Of a stretch of 43,229 nt of DNA, positions 15,981 to 25,109 are shown one piece after another; positions within the stretch are counted from its first letter, which is position 1, and every line of letters starts with the position of its first letter. The notes under the pieces are model-generated. The model did no database searches and was not told where the DNA came from. It was given only the letters and a program-made list of their open reading frames with translations. A program made the position numbers and the translations under genes. The DNA is from Mesorhizobium sp. M7A.F.Ca.US.006.01.1.1 (GTDB lineage: Bacteria > Pseudomonadota > Alphaproteobacteria > Rhizobiales > Rhizobiaceae). The stretch lies in NCBI RefSeq assembly GCF_003997935.1, contig NZ_RZQL01000023.1, positions 1 to 43,229 of the forward strand, given 5' to 3'.

Positions 15981-17360
15981 TCAATGATTGAGTTCGTCTG
16001 CGGCGGCAATGACTTCGGACACAATCGCCCGTACGTCATCCAAGGTCGTCCTGTGATTGACGAAACACGCCCGCAGCGCGAACTGACCGTTGATCGATGC
16101 ATTCGACAGATACACGCGGCCGCGCGCGATCACGCGGCGCAGGATCGCTTCGTTGTCCTTGGAGCGGTGGCGGAAACAGACCGCGCTTAGCGATACCAGC
16201 GCAAGCTGCTCAAGGTCCGGCTGCGAAGCGATTGCCTGTGCCAGCATCTGGGCATGGTGCAGATCGCGCGCGATGGCTTCGCGATAGGCACGGCGTCCGT
16301 GATACTGCAGCGACATCCAGAGTTTCAGCGCACGGAAGCGCCGAGACAGTTCGATCGACTCCTCGAAGAAAGCAAATGCTTCCGTGGGGTCTTCGCTCAA
16401 TATCCGGACATAATCATCGCTGTGCGAGAAAGTCGTGCGCGCGACGTCTGGGTGACGATTGAGCAGGCAGCCGCAATCGAGTGGCTGATATAGCCATTTA
16501 TGCGCATCGAGCGACAGCGAATCCGCCAGGGAAAGTCCCTGGAACTTTTCCGGGACGGCCAGCGCCGCCAGTCCCCCATAGGCCCCATCGACATGCATCC
16601 ACAACGCTTCCCTACGGGCGATGTCTGCGATTTCGGGGAGGGGATCGATCGCACCGGAGACGATGGTGCCGGCCGTGGCCACGATGGCGATGGGCATGTT
16701 GCCGACGGCGCGGTCGGCGGCAATAGCCGCCTGGAGGGCATCTGTACGCATCCTGAATTTGTCGTCGACAGGGATCAAACGGAGATTTTTTCTGCCGATG
16801 CCCAGCAGCGCGACGGCCTTTGGAATGGACATGTGCACTTGCTCGGAAGCATAGATCACGCAGGGCCGCACGCCTGTTTCGTTGGCTGGCAGCTTCGCTT
16901 CCCGCGCCATCGCCAGAGCCATGAGGTTCGCCGTCGAGCCGCCGCCACACAGGCTGCCTGTAAATCCGGGGCAACCGACAGCCTCCGCCAACCATTCGAC
17001 GACGGCGCGTTCGATCGATGTCGCAGCCGGTGCCGAGCGCCACGACGTGACATTCTGATTGAGCACCGCAGCCAGCAGTTCCCCCAGCGCGCCGATCGGT
17101 TCGCCGGAGCCGACGACATAACCGAAGAACCTGCCGGTTGAAGGCCGGACATGCTCCGCGATCGACTTGAAATCCTGCAAGACTTCCCGACCGCGGCCGC
17201 TCTCCTGCCAAGGCCGCGAGAAGAGTTCCGTCGTCTGTTTGCCGCTTGTCGTAGGATACGTCCGACGTTCCTCGAGGGAGGCCCAATAGCCTTTGGCAAG
17301 CGCCAAGGCTTCTTCGGCAAGGTCTGACAATTCCTGATTGGAAATTTCCAGGTCGCGCAT
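15981..17360 (-). CDS. PLP-dependent aromatic-L-amino-acid decarboxylase family protein
   Basis: Group II amino-acid decarboxylase fold, 459 residues. It has TGSLCGGGSTANLMALAMAR (phosphate loop), WMHVDGAYGG (D258, pairs with the PLP ring nitrogen) and the PLP lysine K288 in SLSLDAHKWLYQP. The start at 17360 gives an N-terminus typical of the family and avoids overlap with the upstream gene; the frame stays open to 17564, and the ribosome site is weak (GAGGG very close to ATG). The product would be an aromatic amine or related compound. It faces the flavin oxidoreductase; an amine from one could feed the other, which is speculation. Confidence 0.85.
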   Translation of the reverse strand: MRDLEISNQELSDLAEEALALAKGYWASLEERRTYPTTSGKQTTELFSRPWQESGRGREVLQDFKSIAEHVRPSTGRFFGYVVGSGEPIGALGELLAAVLNQNVTSWRSAPAATSIERAVVEWLAEAVGCPGFTGSLCGGGSTANLMALAMAREAKLPANETGVRPCVIYASEQVHMSIPKAVALLGIGRKNLRLIPVDDKFRMRTDALQAAIAADRAVGNMPIAIVATAGTIVSGAIDPLPEIADIARREALWMHVDGAYGGLAALAVPEKFQGLSLADSLSLDAHKWLYQPLDCGCLLNRHPDVARTTFSHSDDYVRILSEDPTEAFAFFEESIELSRRFRALKLWMSLQYHGRRAYREAIARDLHHAQMLAQAIASQPDLEQLALVSLSAVCFRHRSKDNEAILRRVIARGRVYLSNASINGQFALRACFVNHRTTLDDVRAIVSEVIAAADELNH

Positions 17361-17409
17361 GCCCTCAGCCCAACGGAGATCCGCTGCGACGCAGGTTACG
17401 CTATGCTCG

Positions 17410-18000
17410 CTAATCCTGGCAATGCCTGGGAATATGCACTCGCCGCCAGCCTGAAGACCCCTCGCGAACCAGCACGCGGCGCGCGACGGTCTGGTAGAAG
17501 GCGGGGACATCGATGACGCGCCTTTGTTCCGGCCGCACCAGCACCTCCTGGGCAATCCTGTCATATTGTGCGGGAATGACGACGCGCCGCGTGCGTTCGG
17601 GCTGGATCACCACGGTTTTGGCGACACGTTCGTAGCGCGCCTTGTGCCAGACCTTGCACAGCACCTTGCGGCCGTGGATGACGCGCCATTCCCAGGAATA
17701 GCCGCCGCCATCGACCCGGACCGTACGGTAGACGGTGCGGGTGACGGCCGGTACGATCTGGTAGGTTACTTGCGCCGGAACGGTCATCACGACTCGCTCG
17801 CGCGTGCCATAGATAGGGGCGATATAGTCGACCTGCTGACCGGGCGGACTGATCATCACGTCTTCATAGACCGTGTCGTAGACGGCCGGACTGCGGACCG
17901 GCTCAAAACATTCGACGGCGCGGCCGCCAGCCGCCGTCTGCGAAATCGTGCCGAGCACGGTCAGCCCGGCAATGGTGAAGCATGCGGTTTTCCCGGGCAT
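17410..18000 (-). CDS. exported hypothetical protein with VPAxY-type tandem repeats
   Basis: I do not recognise a named family. The 196-residue protein has a signal peptide (about residues 1-28), then C31, and a series of roughly 22-residue degenerate repeats of the form P-A-x-Y-x-x-V-x-x-x-V-x-V. Copies start near residues 38, 62, 121, 143 and 166 (for example IPAQYDRIAQEVLVRPE and VPAFYQTVARRVLVRE). A Trp/Cys segment (SWEWRVIHGRKVLCKVW, C115) interrupts them and a final C194 ends the protein. A GGGGGAG site supports the ATG at 18000. The repeats predict an all-beta extracytoplasmic protein. It is 49 bases upstream of the decarboxylase on the same strand, with no obvious functional link. Confidence 0.75.
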   Translation of the reverse strand: MPGKTACFTIAGLTVLGTISQTAAGGRAVECFEPVRSPAVYDTVYEDVMISPPGQQVDYIAPIYGTRERVVMTVPAQVTYQIVPAVTRTVYRTVRVDGGGYSWEWRVIHGRKVLCKVWHKARYERVAKTVVIQPERTRRVVIPAQYDRIAQEVLVRPEQRRVIDVPAFYQTVARRVLVREGSSGWRRVHIPRHCQD

Positions 18001-18330
18001 GACACTCCCCCTGTTGAACTCTACGCATAAGTTCAACGTTGAATTGTAGAGGAAGCCGTTTCCGAGAAAAGCGATTTCGGCGCATTTCGTTAAGTGACGC
18101 GGTTAAGAAACTGCTACCTTGCGGGGCCGGCCATGCGGCTCCGGACCCGCGGAGGCATCCGCCGCCCGCGAATCCTCGGTCAGAAAGCTTGATTCGACTT
18201 ACCCAGATGGCTAGGAGGGGTCGGCCTTGCACAAGGATGAGCCGGCATCCTATTTACGGAATAACGATCCAGAACCGATTCTGCCGGCATTGCCGGCGCC
18301 GGAATCCCACCGCGAGATAAGAGATATCTG
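18001..18330. other. 330-base intergenic region between exported protein and clpP
   Basis: It separates two divergent genes. The left end holds the ribosome site of the exported protein and an AT-richer patch that probably contains its promoter. The right half contains the heat-shock-type promoter of clpP at 18226-18255. I see no convincing small gene on either strand. Confidence 0.6.
18226..18255 (+). promoter_or_regulatory. candidate RpoH (heat-shock) promoter of clpP
   Basis: CTTGCA (18226-18231), 17 bases, then CCTATTT (18249-18255). This fits the alphaproteobacterial heat-shock consensus CTTG-N17/18-CYTATnT as I remember it. The expected start near 18262 leaves a leader of about 70 bases before the clpP ATG. 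Heat-shock control of clpP is known in the class; the site itself is a prediction. Confidence 0.55.
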
Positions 18331-18960
18331 ATGAAGAACCCCGTCGAAACCTACATGAACCTCGTTCCGATGGTGGTCGAACAGACCAATCGCGGCGAGC
18401 GGGCCTACGACATTTTCTCGCGTCTCCTCAAGGAACGCATCATTTTCATCACCGGTCCGGTCGAGGACGGCATGGCGACGCTGGTCTGCGCGCAGCTTTT
18501 GTTCCTCGAAGCCGAGAATCCGAAGAAGGAAATCAACCTCTACATCAATTCGCCAGGCGGCGTTGTGACCTCGGGCATGGCGATCTACGACACCATGCAG
18601 TTCATCAAGCCGGCCGTGTCGACGCTCTGTATCGGCCAGGCGGCCTCGATGGGCTCGCTGCTCCTGACCGCCGGTCACAAGGATATGCGCTTTGCCACGC
18701 CGAACGCCCGCATCATGGTTCACCAGCCTTCCGGCGGCTTCCAGGGCCAGGCATCCGACATCGAGCGCCATGCCCTGGACATCATCAAGCTGAAGCGTCG
18801 CCTCAACGAGGTCTATGTCAAGCACACCGGCAAGAGCTATGAAGAGATCGAGAAAACGCTCGACCGCGACCATTTCATGACCGCCGACGAAGCCAGGGAT
18901 TTCGGCCTCATCGACAAGGTCATTTCGTCGCGCGAGCCGGCTGAAGGCGTCGTGGCATAA
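18331..18960 (+). CDS. clpP: ATP-dependent Clp protease proteolytic subunit
   Basis: Serine protease that forms the double-heptamer chamber used with ClpX and ClpA. It is 209 residues, with catalytic S106 in [12 protein letters not shown]131 in MVHQPSGG and D180 in TLDRDHF, all in the spacing of the E. coli enzyme. The N-terminus [23 protein letters not shown], with the conserved ERAYDI, is intact. It heads the clpP-clpX-lon-hupB block; a 297-base gap before clpX suggests that clpX has its own promoter as well. Confidence 0.98.
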   Translation: MKNPVETYMNLVPMVVEQTNRGERAYDIFSRLLKERIIFITGPVEDGMATLVCAQLLFLEAENPKKEINLYINSPGGVVTSGMAIYDTMQFIKPAVSTLCIGQAASMGSLLLTAGHKDMRFATPNARIMVHQPSGGFQGQASDIERHALDIIKLKRRLNEVYVKHTGKSYEEIEKTLDRDHFMTADEARDFGLIDKVISSREPAEGVVA

Positions 18961-19031
18961 GGGCTTATTGGCAGTTGGATGGCGGCATCACGCGCTTTTG
19001 GTGTGTCTTGCGGCATTTCGGCCACAATTGG

Positions 19032-19050
19032 CTGTTCCCTCGGGGGACAG
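19032..19050 (+). other. hairpin between clpP and clpX
   Basis: CTGTTCCC (19032-19039) pairs with GGGGACAG (19043-19050), one T-G pair, with a three-base loop. No T run follows, so it is more likely a processing or stabilising structure than a terminator. The rest of the 18961-19257 gap shows no gene; the clpX promoter should lie within it. Confidence 0.4.
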
Positions 19051-19257
19051 GATTGCCTACGTTAAGGCTATGTTGAGTTTCGGCGGCTTAGCTTTATGCG
19101 GGGTTGTCGCGAATCATTGCCACGTTTTCTGATTTGTGTTTCGTACGGAATGCGTTGCGGGAGCCGGGACACACTGGCGGCGGCGGTTTCCCGCGATAGA
19201 TAGAGTATGCGCCCTTTCAGCCAGACCATCGGCGGGCGGCCATGAAAGGACATGAAA

Positions 19258-20532
19258 ATGAGCAAGGTCGGCAACAACAGCGGCGATTCCAAGAACACGC
19301 TTTACTGCTCGTTTTGCGGCAAAAGCCAGCACGAAGTGCGCAAGCTGATCGCCGGTCCGACGGTCTTCATCTGCGACGAGTGCGTCGAACTCTGCATGGA
19401 CATCATCCGTGAGGAGAACAAGACCTCGATGGTGAAGTCGCGCGAAGGCGTGCCGACACCGCAGGAGATCCTCAAGGTTCTCGACGACTATGTCATCGGC
19501 CAGCCTTACGCCAAGCGCGTGCTGTCGGTGGCGGTCCACAACCACTACAAGCGCCTCGCGCATGCCGGCAAGAACAACGATGTCGAGCTGGCGAAGTCCA
19601 ACATCCTTTTGATCGGCCCGACCGGTTGCGGCAAGACGCTGCTCGCGCAGACGCTGGCCCGCATCATCGACGTGCCCTTCACCATGGCTGACGCGACGAC
19701 GCTGACCGAAGCCGGTTATGTCGGCGAGGACGTCGAGAACATCATCCTGAAGCTGTTGCAATCGGCCGACTACAATGTCGAGCGGGCCCAGCGCGGCATC
19801 GTCTACATCGACGAAATCGACAAGATTTCACGCAAGTCGGACAATCCCTCGATCACCCGTGACGTGTCGGGCGAGGGCGTGCAGCAGGCGCTCCTGAAGA
19901 TCATGGAAGGCACCGTCGCCTCCGTGCCGCCGCAGGGCGGCAGGAAGCATCCGCAGCAGGAGTTCCTGCAGGTCGATACAGCCAACATCCTGTTCATCTG
20001 CGGCGGCGCCTTCGCCGGGCTGGACAAGATCATCTCGGATCGCGGCCGCAAGACGTCGATCGGCTTCGGCGCCATCGTCGCTTCGCCGGAGGATCGCCGC
20101 ACCGGCGATGTTTTCCGCCTGGTCGAGCCCGAGGATCTGTTGAAGTTCGGTCTTATCCCCGAATTTGTCGGCCGTCTGCCGGTCCTGGCGACGCTGGAAG
20201 ACCTTGACGAACCGGCGCTGATCCAGATCCTGACCGAGCCGAAGAACGCGCTGGTCAAGCAGTACCAGCGCCTGTTCGAGATGGAGAATGTCGACCTGAC
20301 CTTCCACGAGAACGCCCTTTCGGCGATCGCCAAGCGCGCCATCGAGCGCAAGACCGGTGCGCGCGGCCTGCGCTCGATCATGGAGGCGATCCTGCTCGAC
20401 ACGATGTTCGAGCTTCCCGCACTCGAAGGCGTGCGCGAAGTGGTGATTTCGGAGGAGGTGGTGACCGGCAGTGCCCGGCCGCTCTACATCTACTCCGAGC
20501 AGAAGGAAAAGAAGGGCAATGTCAGCGCCTGA
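19258..20532 (+). CDS. clpX: ATP-dependent Clp protease ATP-binding subunit ClpX
   Basis: AAA+ unfoldase that feeds substrates to ClpP, 424 residues. The N-terminal zinc-binding domain has four cysteines (YCSFCGK and ICDECVELC). Walker A is GPTGCGKT (120-127) and Walker B is VYIDEIDKI. Sensor and pore-loop segments (GYVGEDVEN) follow, and the C-terminal AAA lid has [18 protein letters not shown] place the start at 19258 because the AAAGGA site is seven bases upstream; the ATG at 19252 would be only one base from it. A strong GNRA-loop terminator follows. Confidence 0.97.
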   Translation: MSKVGNNSGDSKNTLYCSFCGKSQHEVRKLIAGPTVFICDECVELCMDIIREENKTSMVKSREGVPTPQEILKVLDDYVIGQPYAKRVLSVAVHNHYKRLAHAGKNNDVELAKSNILLIGPTGCGKTLLAQTLARIIDVPFTMADATTLTEAGYVGEDVENIILKLLQSADYNVERAQRGIVYIDEIDKISRKSDNPSITRDVSGEGVQQALLKIMEGTVASVPPQGGRKHPQQEFLQVDTANILFICGGAFAGLDKIISDRGRKTSIGFGAIVASPEDRRTGDVFRLVEPEDLLKFGLIPEFVGRLPVLATLEDLDEPALIQILTEPKNALVKQYQRLFEMENVDLTFHENALSAIAKRAIERKTGARGLRSIMEAILLDTMFELPALEGVREVVISEEVVTGSARPLYIYSEQKEKKGNVSA

Positions 20533-20555
20533 CATGAGCCCGCAGCGATACTCTG

Positions 20556-20583
20556 AAACGGCGCCGCAAGGCGCCGTTTTGCT
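20556..20583 (+). terminator. intrinsic terminator after clpX
   Basis: A perfect 10-bp stem (AAACGGCGCC with GGCGCCGTTT) is closed by a GCAA tetraloop, ends in TTTT, and lies 24 bases after the clpX stop. Confidence 0.92.
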
Positions 20584-20672
20584 GTCGCACAGGGGTTTTG
20601 CGCGGCATACGGGCTGGGCGTCGCAAATGTGCCACTGGTGGACGGTTTGGAAGTGCGGATTTGGACACGCCC

Positions 20673-20701
20673 CTTGATCTTTGGGGGTCGTGCATCCAAC
20701 T
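20673..20701 (+). promoter_or_regulatory. weak candidate RpoH promoter of lon
   Basis: CTTGAT (20673-20678), 17 bases, then CCAACT (20696-20701). The -35 part fits well, the -10 part only partly. It lies 139 bases before the lon ATG. Confidence 0.3.
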
Positions 20702-20839
20702 AACTGGAGAAGGCCGAGGTGCCCGATTTCTGTGCTGTAAAACTCCCGTCACAAACGGTGGTAGGCGGAACGATCCCCGGTCGTTAATATAAGATTCGCG
20801 GTTGGCTCAATTAGCGGCCGCGACATGAAAGGTTGGACA

Positions 20840-23251
20840 ATGGCCAAAGTATCCAAGGCACCCAGCGACGGCGTCTTCGCAGTTCTCCCGCTGCGCGACA
20901 TCGTGGTGTTCCCGCACATGATCGTTCCGCTCTTCGTTGGGCGTGAGAAGTCGATCAAGGCGCTGGAAGAGGTGATGGGTCAGGAAAAGCAGATCCTGCT
21001 TGCCACCCAGATGAATGCCGCCGACGACGATCCCGAGCCCGATGCCATCTTCGACATCGGCACGCTCGCCAATGTGCTGCAATTGCTCAAGCTGCCAGAC
21101 GGCACCGTCAAGGTTCTGGTCGAAGGCGCTTCGCGTGCGAAAATCGTCTCGTTCACCGACCGTCCCGACTTCCACGAGGCCCGCGCCGCGGCGCTGGTCG
21201 AGCCGGAAGAGGAAGAGGTCGAGGTTGAGGCGCTGGCGCGTTCGGTCGTCACCGACTTCGAGAACTACGTGAAGCTGAACAAGAAGATCTCGCCCGAAGT
21301 GGTGGGCGCTGCCAGCCAGATCGACGACTATTCCAAGCTCGCCGACACGGTCGCTTCGCATCTCGCCATCAAGATCCCTGAAAAGCAGGAAATGCTGGCC
21401 ACGCTCTCGGTCAAGGAGCGGCTGGAAAAGGCTATGGGCTTCATGGAAGCCGAAATCTCCGTCCTGCAGGTGGAGAAGCGCATCCGCTCGCGCGTCAAGC
21501 GCCAGATGGAGAAGACGCAGCGCGAATACTACCTCAACGAGCAGATGAAGGCGATCCAGAAGGAGCTCGGCGAAGGCGAGGACGGCCGCGACGAGGCCGC
21601 CGAGATCGAGGCGCGCATCAAGAAGACCAAGCTCTCCAAGGAGGCTCGCGAAAAGGCGGAAGCCGAGTTGAAGAAGCTCCGGACGATGTCGCCGATGTCG
21701 GCTGAATCGACCGTCGTGCGCAACTATCTCGACTGGATCCTGTCGATCCCGTGGGGCAAGAACTCCAAGGTCAAGCAGGACCTGGCTTTCGCGCAGAACG
21801 TGCTCGACACCGATCATTTCGGCCTCGACAAGGTCAAGGAGCGCATCGTCGAGTACCTCGCCGTGCAAAGCCGCCAAAAGAAGCTGAAGGGGCCGATCCT
21901 GTGCCTCGTCGGCCCTCCCGGCGTTGGCAAGACCTCGCTCGGCAAGTCGATCGCCAAGGCGACCGGTCGCGAATTCATCCGCATGGCGTTGGGCGGCGTG
22001 CGTGACGAGGCCGAGATCCGTGGCCACCGGCGCACCTATATCGGCTCGATGCCCGGCAAGGTCATCCAGTCGATGAAGAAGGCCAAGAAGTCCAACCCGC
22101 TCTTCCTGCTCGACGAGATCGACAAGATGGGCCAGGACTTCCGTGGCGATCCGTCATCGGCGTTGCTCGAGGTCCTCGATCCGGAACAGAACTCGACGTT
22201 CATGGACCATTACCTCGAGGTCGAATACGACCTGTCGAGCGTCATGTTCGTGACGACGGCGAACACGCTGAACATCCCGGCGCCCTTGATGGACCGCATG
22301 GAGATCATCCGTATCGCCGGCTACACCGAGGATGAGAAGATCGAGATCGCCAAGCGGCACCTGATGCCGAAGGTGATCCGCGATCACGCGCTGCAGCCGA
22401 AGGAGTTTTCCGTCGGTGAGGACGCGATCCGCGCCATCGTTCAGACCTACACCCGTGAAGCGGGCGTCAGGAGCCTGGAGCGCGAGCTGATGAAGCTCGG
22501 GCGCAAGGCGGTGACCGAGATCCTGAAGACGAAGACGAAGACGGTGAGCATCACGGCGGAGAACCTCTCCGATTATCTTGGTGTGCAGCGCTACCGCTTC
22601 GGCCAGGTCGAGGCTGACGATCAGGTCGGTGTCGTCACAGGTCTTGCCTGGACGGAAGTCGGCGGCGAGCTGCTGACGGTCGAAGGCGTCATGATGCCCG
22701 GCAAGGGCCGCATGACGGTGACCGGCAATCTGCGCGACGTGATGAAGGAATCGATTTCGGCGGCGGCCTCCTATGTCCGCTCGCGCGCCGTCGATTTCGG
22801 CATCGAGCCGCCGCTGTTCGACAAGCGCGACATCCACGTGCACTTGCCGGAAGGCGCCACGCCGAAGGACGGCCCGTCTGCAGGTGCTGCCATGGCGACA
22901 GCCATTGTGTCGGTACTGACGGGTATTCCGGTCCGGGCGGATGTGGCGATGACCGGCGAGATAACGCTTCGCGGCCGCATCTTGCCGATCGGCGGGCTCA
23001 AGGAGAAGCTGCTCGCCGCACTGCGCGGGGGCATCAAGAAGGTGCTGATCCCGGAAGACAATGCCAAGGACCTGGCGGAGATTCCGGACAATGTGAAGAA
23101 CGGCATGGAGATCATTCCAGTCTCACGTGTCGGCGAGGTGTTGCGCCACGCGCTGGTGCGTATGCCGGAGCCGATCGAATGGGTCGAACCGGTCAATCCG
23201 CCGGCCGCGACAGACAGTGCCGACGACGCTGGAAAGTCCCTGGCGCATTAA
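20840..23251 (+). CDS. lon: ATP-dependent Lon protease (LonA)
   Basis: Cytosolic AAA+ protease that degrades misfolded and regulatory proteins, 803 residues. In order: the N-terminal substrate domain ([24 protein letters not shown]), a long helical region, Walker A GPPGVGKT (358-365), Walker [11 protein letters not shown], and the protease domain with the Ser-Lys dyad S680 ([11 protein letters not shown]) and K723 ([10 protein letters not shown]). The start at 20840 has AAAGG seven bases upstream; the ATG at 20825 lacks a site. Two terminators and a long hairpin follow before hupB. Confidence 0.98.
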   Translation: MAKVSKAPSDGVFAVLPLRDIVVFPHMIVPLFVGREKSIKALEEVMGQEKQILLATQMNAADDDPEPDAIFDIGTLANVLQLLKLPDGTVKVLVEGASRAKIVSFTDRPDFHEARAAALVEPEEEEVEVEALARSVVTDFENYVKLNKKISPEVVGAASQIDDYSKLADTVASHLAIKIPEKQEMLATLSVKERLEKAMGFMEAEISVLQVEKRIRSRVKRQMEKTQREYYLNEQMKAIQKELGEGEDGRDEAAEIEARIKKTKLSKEAREKAEAELKKLRTMSPMSAESTVVRNYLDWILSIPWGKNSKVKQDLAFAQNVLDTDHFGLDKVKERIVEYLAVQSRQKKLKGPILCLVGPPGVGKTSLGKSIAKATGREFIRMALGGVRDEAEIRGHRRTYIGSMPGKVIQSMKKAKKSNPLFLLDEIDKMGQDFRGDPSSALLEVLDPEQNSTFMDHYLEVEYDLSSVMFVTTANTLNIPAPLMDRMEIIRIAGYTEDEKIEIAKRHLMPKVIRDHALQPKEFSVGEDAIRAIVQTYTREAGVRSLERELMKLGRKAVTEILKTKTKTVSITAENLSDYLGVQRYRFGQVEADDQVGVVTGLAWTEVGGELLTVEGVMMPGKGRMTVTGNLRDVMKESISAAASYVRSRAVDFGIEPPLFDKRDIHVHLPEGATPKDGPSAGAAMATAIVSVLTGIPVRADVAMTGEITLRGRILPIGGLKEKLLAALRGGIKKVLIPEDNAKDLAEIPDNVKNGMEIIPVSRVGEVLRHALVRMPEPIEWVEPVNPPAATDSADDAGKSLAH

Positions 23252-23303
23252 AGCGCCGGGCCTCCATCTGGACGCACAAAGGACGCTCTGACGCTCGGAC
23301 TTG

Positions 23304-23349
23304 CGCATGGCCCCTGCCGGAAACCGGCTACGGTTTTCGGGGCCATGCG
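23304..23349 (+). repeat. 46-base inverted repeat between lon and hupB
   Basis: CGCATGGCCCC (23304-23314) pairs over 11 perfect bases with GGGGCCATGCG (23339-23349). Inside, GAAACCG and CGGTTTT form a second stem around GCTA. It lies 53 bases after lon with no T run. It may be a 3' processing or stabilising element, or a repeat unit. Confidence 0.55.
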
Positions 23350-23384
23350 TTGGTTTTCGATGAGGTTGCAGTGCACAAACGGAG

Positions 23385-23410
23385 AGCCGGGCCTAGCGCC
23401 CGGCTTTTTC
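23385..23410 (+). terminator. intrinsic terminator of lon
   Basis: An 8-bp stem AGCCGGGC (23385-23392) with GCCCGGCT (23398-23405), loop CTAGC, followed by TTTTC. Confidence 0.88.
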
Positions 23411-23415
23411 ATGTG

Positions 23416-23441
23416 AAAAACCCCGGAATTCCGGGCTTTTT
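23416..23441 (+). terminator. second, tandem terminator after lon
   Basis: AAAAA, then CCCGG (23422-23426), loop AATT, CCGGG (23431-23435) and CTTTTT. The A and T runs extend the stem. It directly follows the first lon terminator and could work in both directions. Confidence 0.75.
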
Positions 23442-23549
23442 CCGCTTTTTTCCTGCCTTTTCGACTTGGTTGCGGGAGCGCTTCTTTCTAAAGTCCGTTT
23501 CCTGCCGGATGAGTCGTTAGTTCCGGTGTTCTCATGGAAGGGAATTTTT

Positions 23550-23822
23550 ATGAACAAGAACGAACTGGTGTCCGCTGTCGCCGACGCCGCGAGCATTTCG
23601 AAGGGTGACGCGCAGTCGGCGGTCGATGCGGTATTTTCCGTGATCACCGGCGAACTGAAGAAGGGCGGCGATGTCCGGCTTGTCGGCTTCGGCAATTTCA
23701 CCGTGTCACAGCGTGCGGCGTCGACCGGCCGCAATCCTCAGACCGGCGCCGAAGTGAAGATCCCGGCACGTACCGTGCCGAAGTTCTCGGCCGGCAAAGG
23801 CCTCAAGGACGCAGTCAACTAA
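23550..23822 (+). CDS. hupB: DNA-binding protein HU
   Basis: Nucleoid-associated HU protein, 90 residues. MNKNELVSAVADAASISKGDA is the usual N-terminal helix pair (written here only in part), FSVITGELKKGGDVRLVGFG is the body, and RNPQTGAEVKIPA is the beta-arm with the proline that intercalates into DNA. AAGGGAA lies about six bases before the ATG at 23550; a longer frame from 23466 is not used. It has its own terminator. The lon-hupB order is common in proteobacteria. Confidence 0.97.
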   Translation: MNKNELVSAVADAASISKGDAQSAVDAVFSVITGELKKGGDVRLVGFGNFTVSQRAASTGRNPQTGAEVKIPARTVPKFSAGKGLKDAVN

Positions 23823-23848
23823 GCGTTTTTTCTTTTCAGAGACCTCAG

Positions 23849-23878
23849 AAAAGCCGGGCTTGCCCGGCTTTTCATTTT
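23849..23878 (+). terminator. intrinsic terminator of hupB
   Basis: A 10-bp stem AAAAGCCGGG (23849-23858) with CCCGGCTTTT (23863-23872), loop CTTG, followed by CATTTTT. It is 26 bases after the hupB stop. Confidence 0.92.
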
Positions 23879-23909
23879 TGTACCCGACGCTGACGCGATG
23901 GCGGCCGGC

Positions 23910-24932
23910 TTATTCGGTCGGCGCCTCGGCGCGCATCAGGCCTTCCTTCTTGAGATCGGCCCAAAGCGCTGCCGGCAGTTTCGCATCGAGCAGCGAGCGA
24001 TTGCTCTCGACTTCGCTCGGCCGCTGGCCACCGGGGATCACCGAAACGACCGAGGGGTGCAGCAGCGGGAATTGCAGGGCGGCCTCGATCAGCCTGACAT
24101 CATGACGCTTGCAGACGTTCTCGATGCCGGCGACCCGATCGAGTATGTCCTTCGGCGCTTCGGAGTAATTGTAGTAGGCGCCGGGCTTCGGTCCGGTCGC
24201 CAGGATGCCGGAGTTGTAGGGGCCGCCGAGAACGATGCCGATGCCGCGTGCCTGGCAGAGCGGCAGGAAGGATGTCAGCGCCTCCTGTTCCAAGAGCGTA
24301 TAGCGCCCGGCCAGCAGGAACAGGTCGAAGTCGCCGCGCTCAGCCAGCGTCTGCGCGACCTGCCACTCATTGATGCCGCCACCGAACGCCTTGATCACGC
24401 CCTGGTCGCGCAGCGACAACAAGCCGTAATAGCCCGAGCGCATGAACTCCTCGATGCGCCGGTCGGAGGCTTCCTTGCTGCCGTGCGTGAAGATGTCGAC
24501 ATCGTGCACGAAGAGAATGTCGATCCGGTCGACGCCGAGGCGCTCAAGCGAGGCTTCGAACGAGCGCATGACACCGTCATAGCTGTAGTCGAACACCTCG
24601 CGGCGTGATGGCGTGTCGAAGAACTTGCCGATGCCGGTGCGCTCTTCGGGCGGGCAGGCGCGCATGATGCGGCCGACCTTGCTCGACAGCACATAGTCGT
24701 CGCGCTTCTTGCCGCGCAGGAACGGGTTGAGCCGCGTTTCCGAGAGGCCGAGCCCATAGAGCGGCGCGGTGTCGTAGTAGCGGCAGCCGGTCGCCCAGGC
24801 GGCCTCCAGCGTGGCGTTGGCGTCCTCGTCCGAGACGGCACGGTAGAGATTGCCGAGCGGCGCCGCGCCGAAGCCGAGCTCGGTGAAACTAATGCCGCCA
24901 TTGCCGATGCGGTCGAAATGCCGTGTCTTCAT
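23910..24932 (-). CDS. aldo/keto reductase, sugar/pyridoxal dehydrogenase type
   Basis: TIM-barrel oxidoreductase of 340 residues, close to the group of D-threo-aldose (L-fucose) 1-dehydrogenases and pyridoxal 4-dehydrogenase of AKR15 type. The full catalytic tetrad is visible: D54 and Y59 in YYDTAPLYGLGLSE, K85 in LSSKVGR, H143 in ILFVHDVD. An AGGA site precedes the ATG at 24932. It is divergent from the SIS gene (177-base gap) and opens a sugar-related cluster, so oxidation of an aldose to a lactone is a reasonable inference, but the sugar is unknown. Confidence 0.87.
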   Translation of the reverse strand: MKTRHFDRIGNGGISFTELGFGAAPLGNLYRAVSDEDANATLEAAWATGCRYYDTAPLYGLGLSETRLNPFLRGKKRDDYVLSSKVGRIMRACPPEERTGIGKFFDTPSRREVFDYSYDGVMRSFEASLERLGVDRIDILFVHDVDIFTHGSKEASDRRIEEFMRSGYYGLLSLRDQGVIKAFGGGINEWQVAQTLAERGDFDLFLLAGRYTLLEQEALTSFLPLCQARGIGIVLGGPYNSGILATGPKPGAYYNYSEAPKDILDRVAGIENVCKRHDVRLIEAALQFPLLHPSVVSVIPGGQRPSEVESNRSLLDAKLPAALWADLKKEGLMRAEAPTE

Positions 24933-24973
24933 ATCCTGCCGTTTGCCTCGCTTGATTTGTCTGACATGACACT

Positions 24974-24987
24974 ATCACGCCTGTGAT
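24974..24987. promoter_or_regulatory. candidate operator in the AKR-SIS divergent region
   Basis: ATCAC-GCCT-GTGAT is a perfect-armed inverted repeat, overlapping a second palindrome GCCTG-TGAT-CAGGC (24979-24992). It lies midway between the divergent genes. No regulator gene is adjacent, so the binding protein is unknown. Confidence 0.35.
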
Positions 24988-25109
24988 CAGGCAAAAGCAT
25001 AGCTGCGCGTTGGACACGCATTTTCACGGTTGCTAGCATAACGAAATCAAGCTGTTCGTGGCAGCAAGAGCGGCAAATACCAGGGTGATTTTTCAATGGC
25101 GGGTTTGCG

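Larger units (their letters stand above)
20533..20839. other. 307-base intergenic region between clpX and lon
   Basis: It starts with the clpX terminator (20556-20583) and contains a weaker heat-shock-like promoter for lon (20673-20701) and the ribosome site AAAGG at 20828-20832. A gene is not apparent on either strand. Confidence 0.6.
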
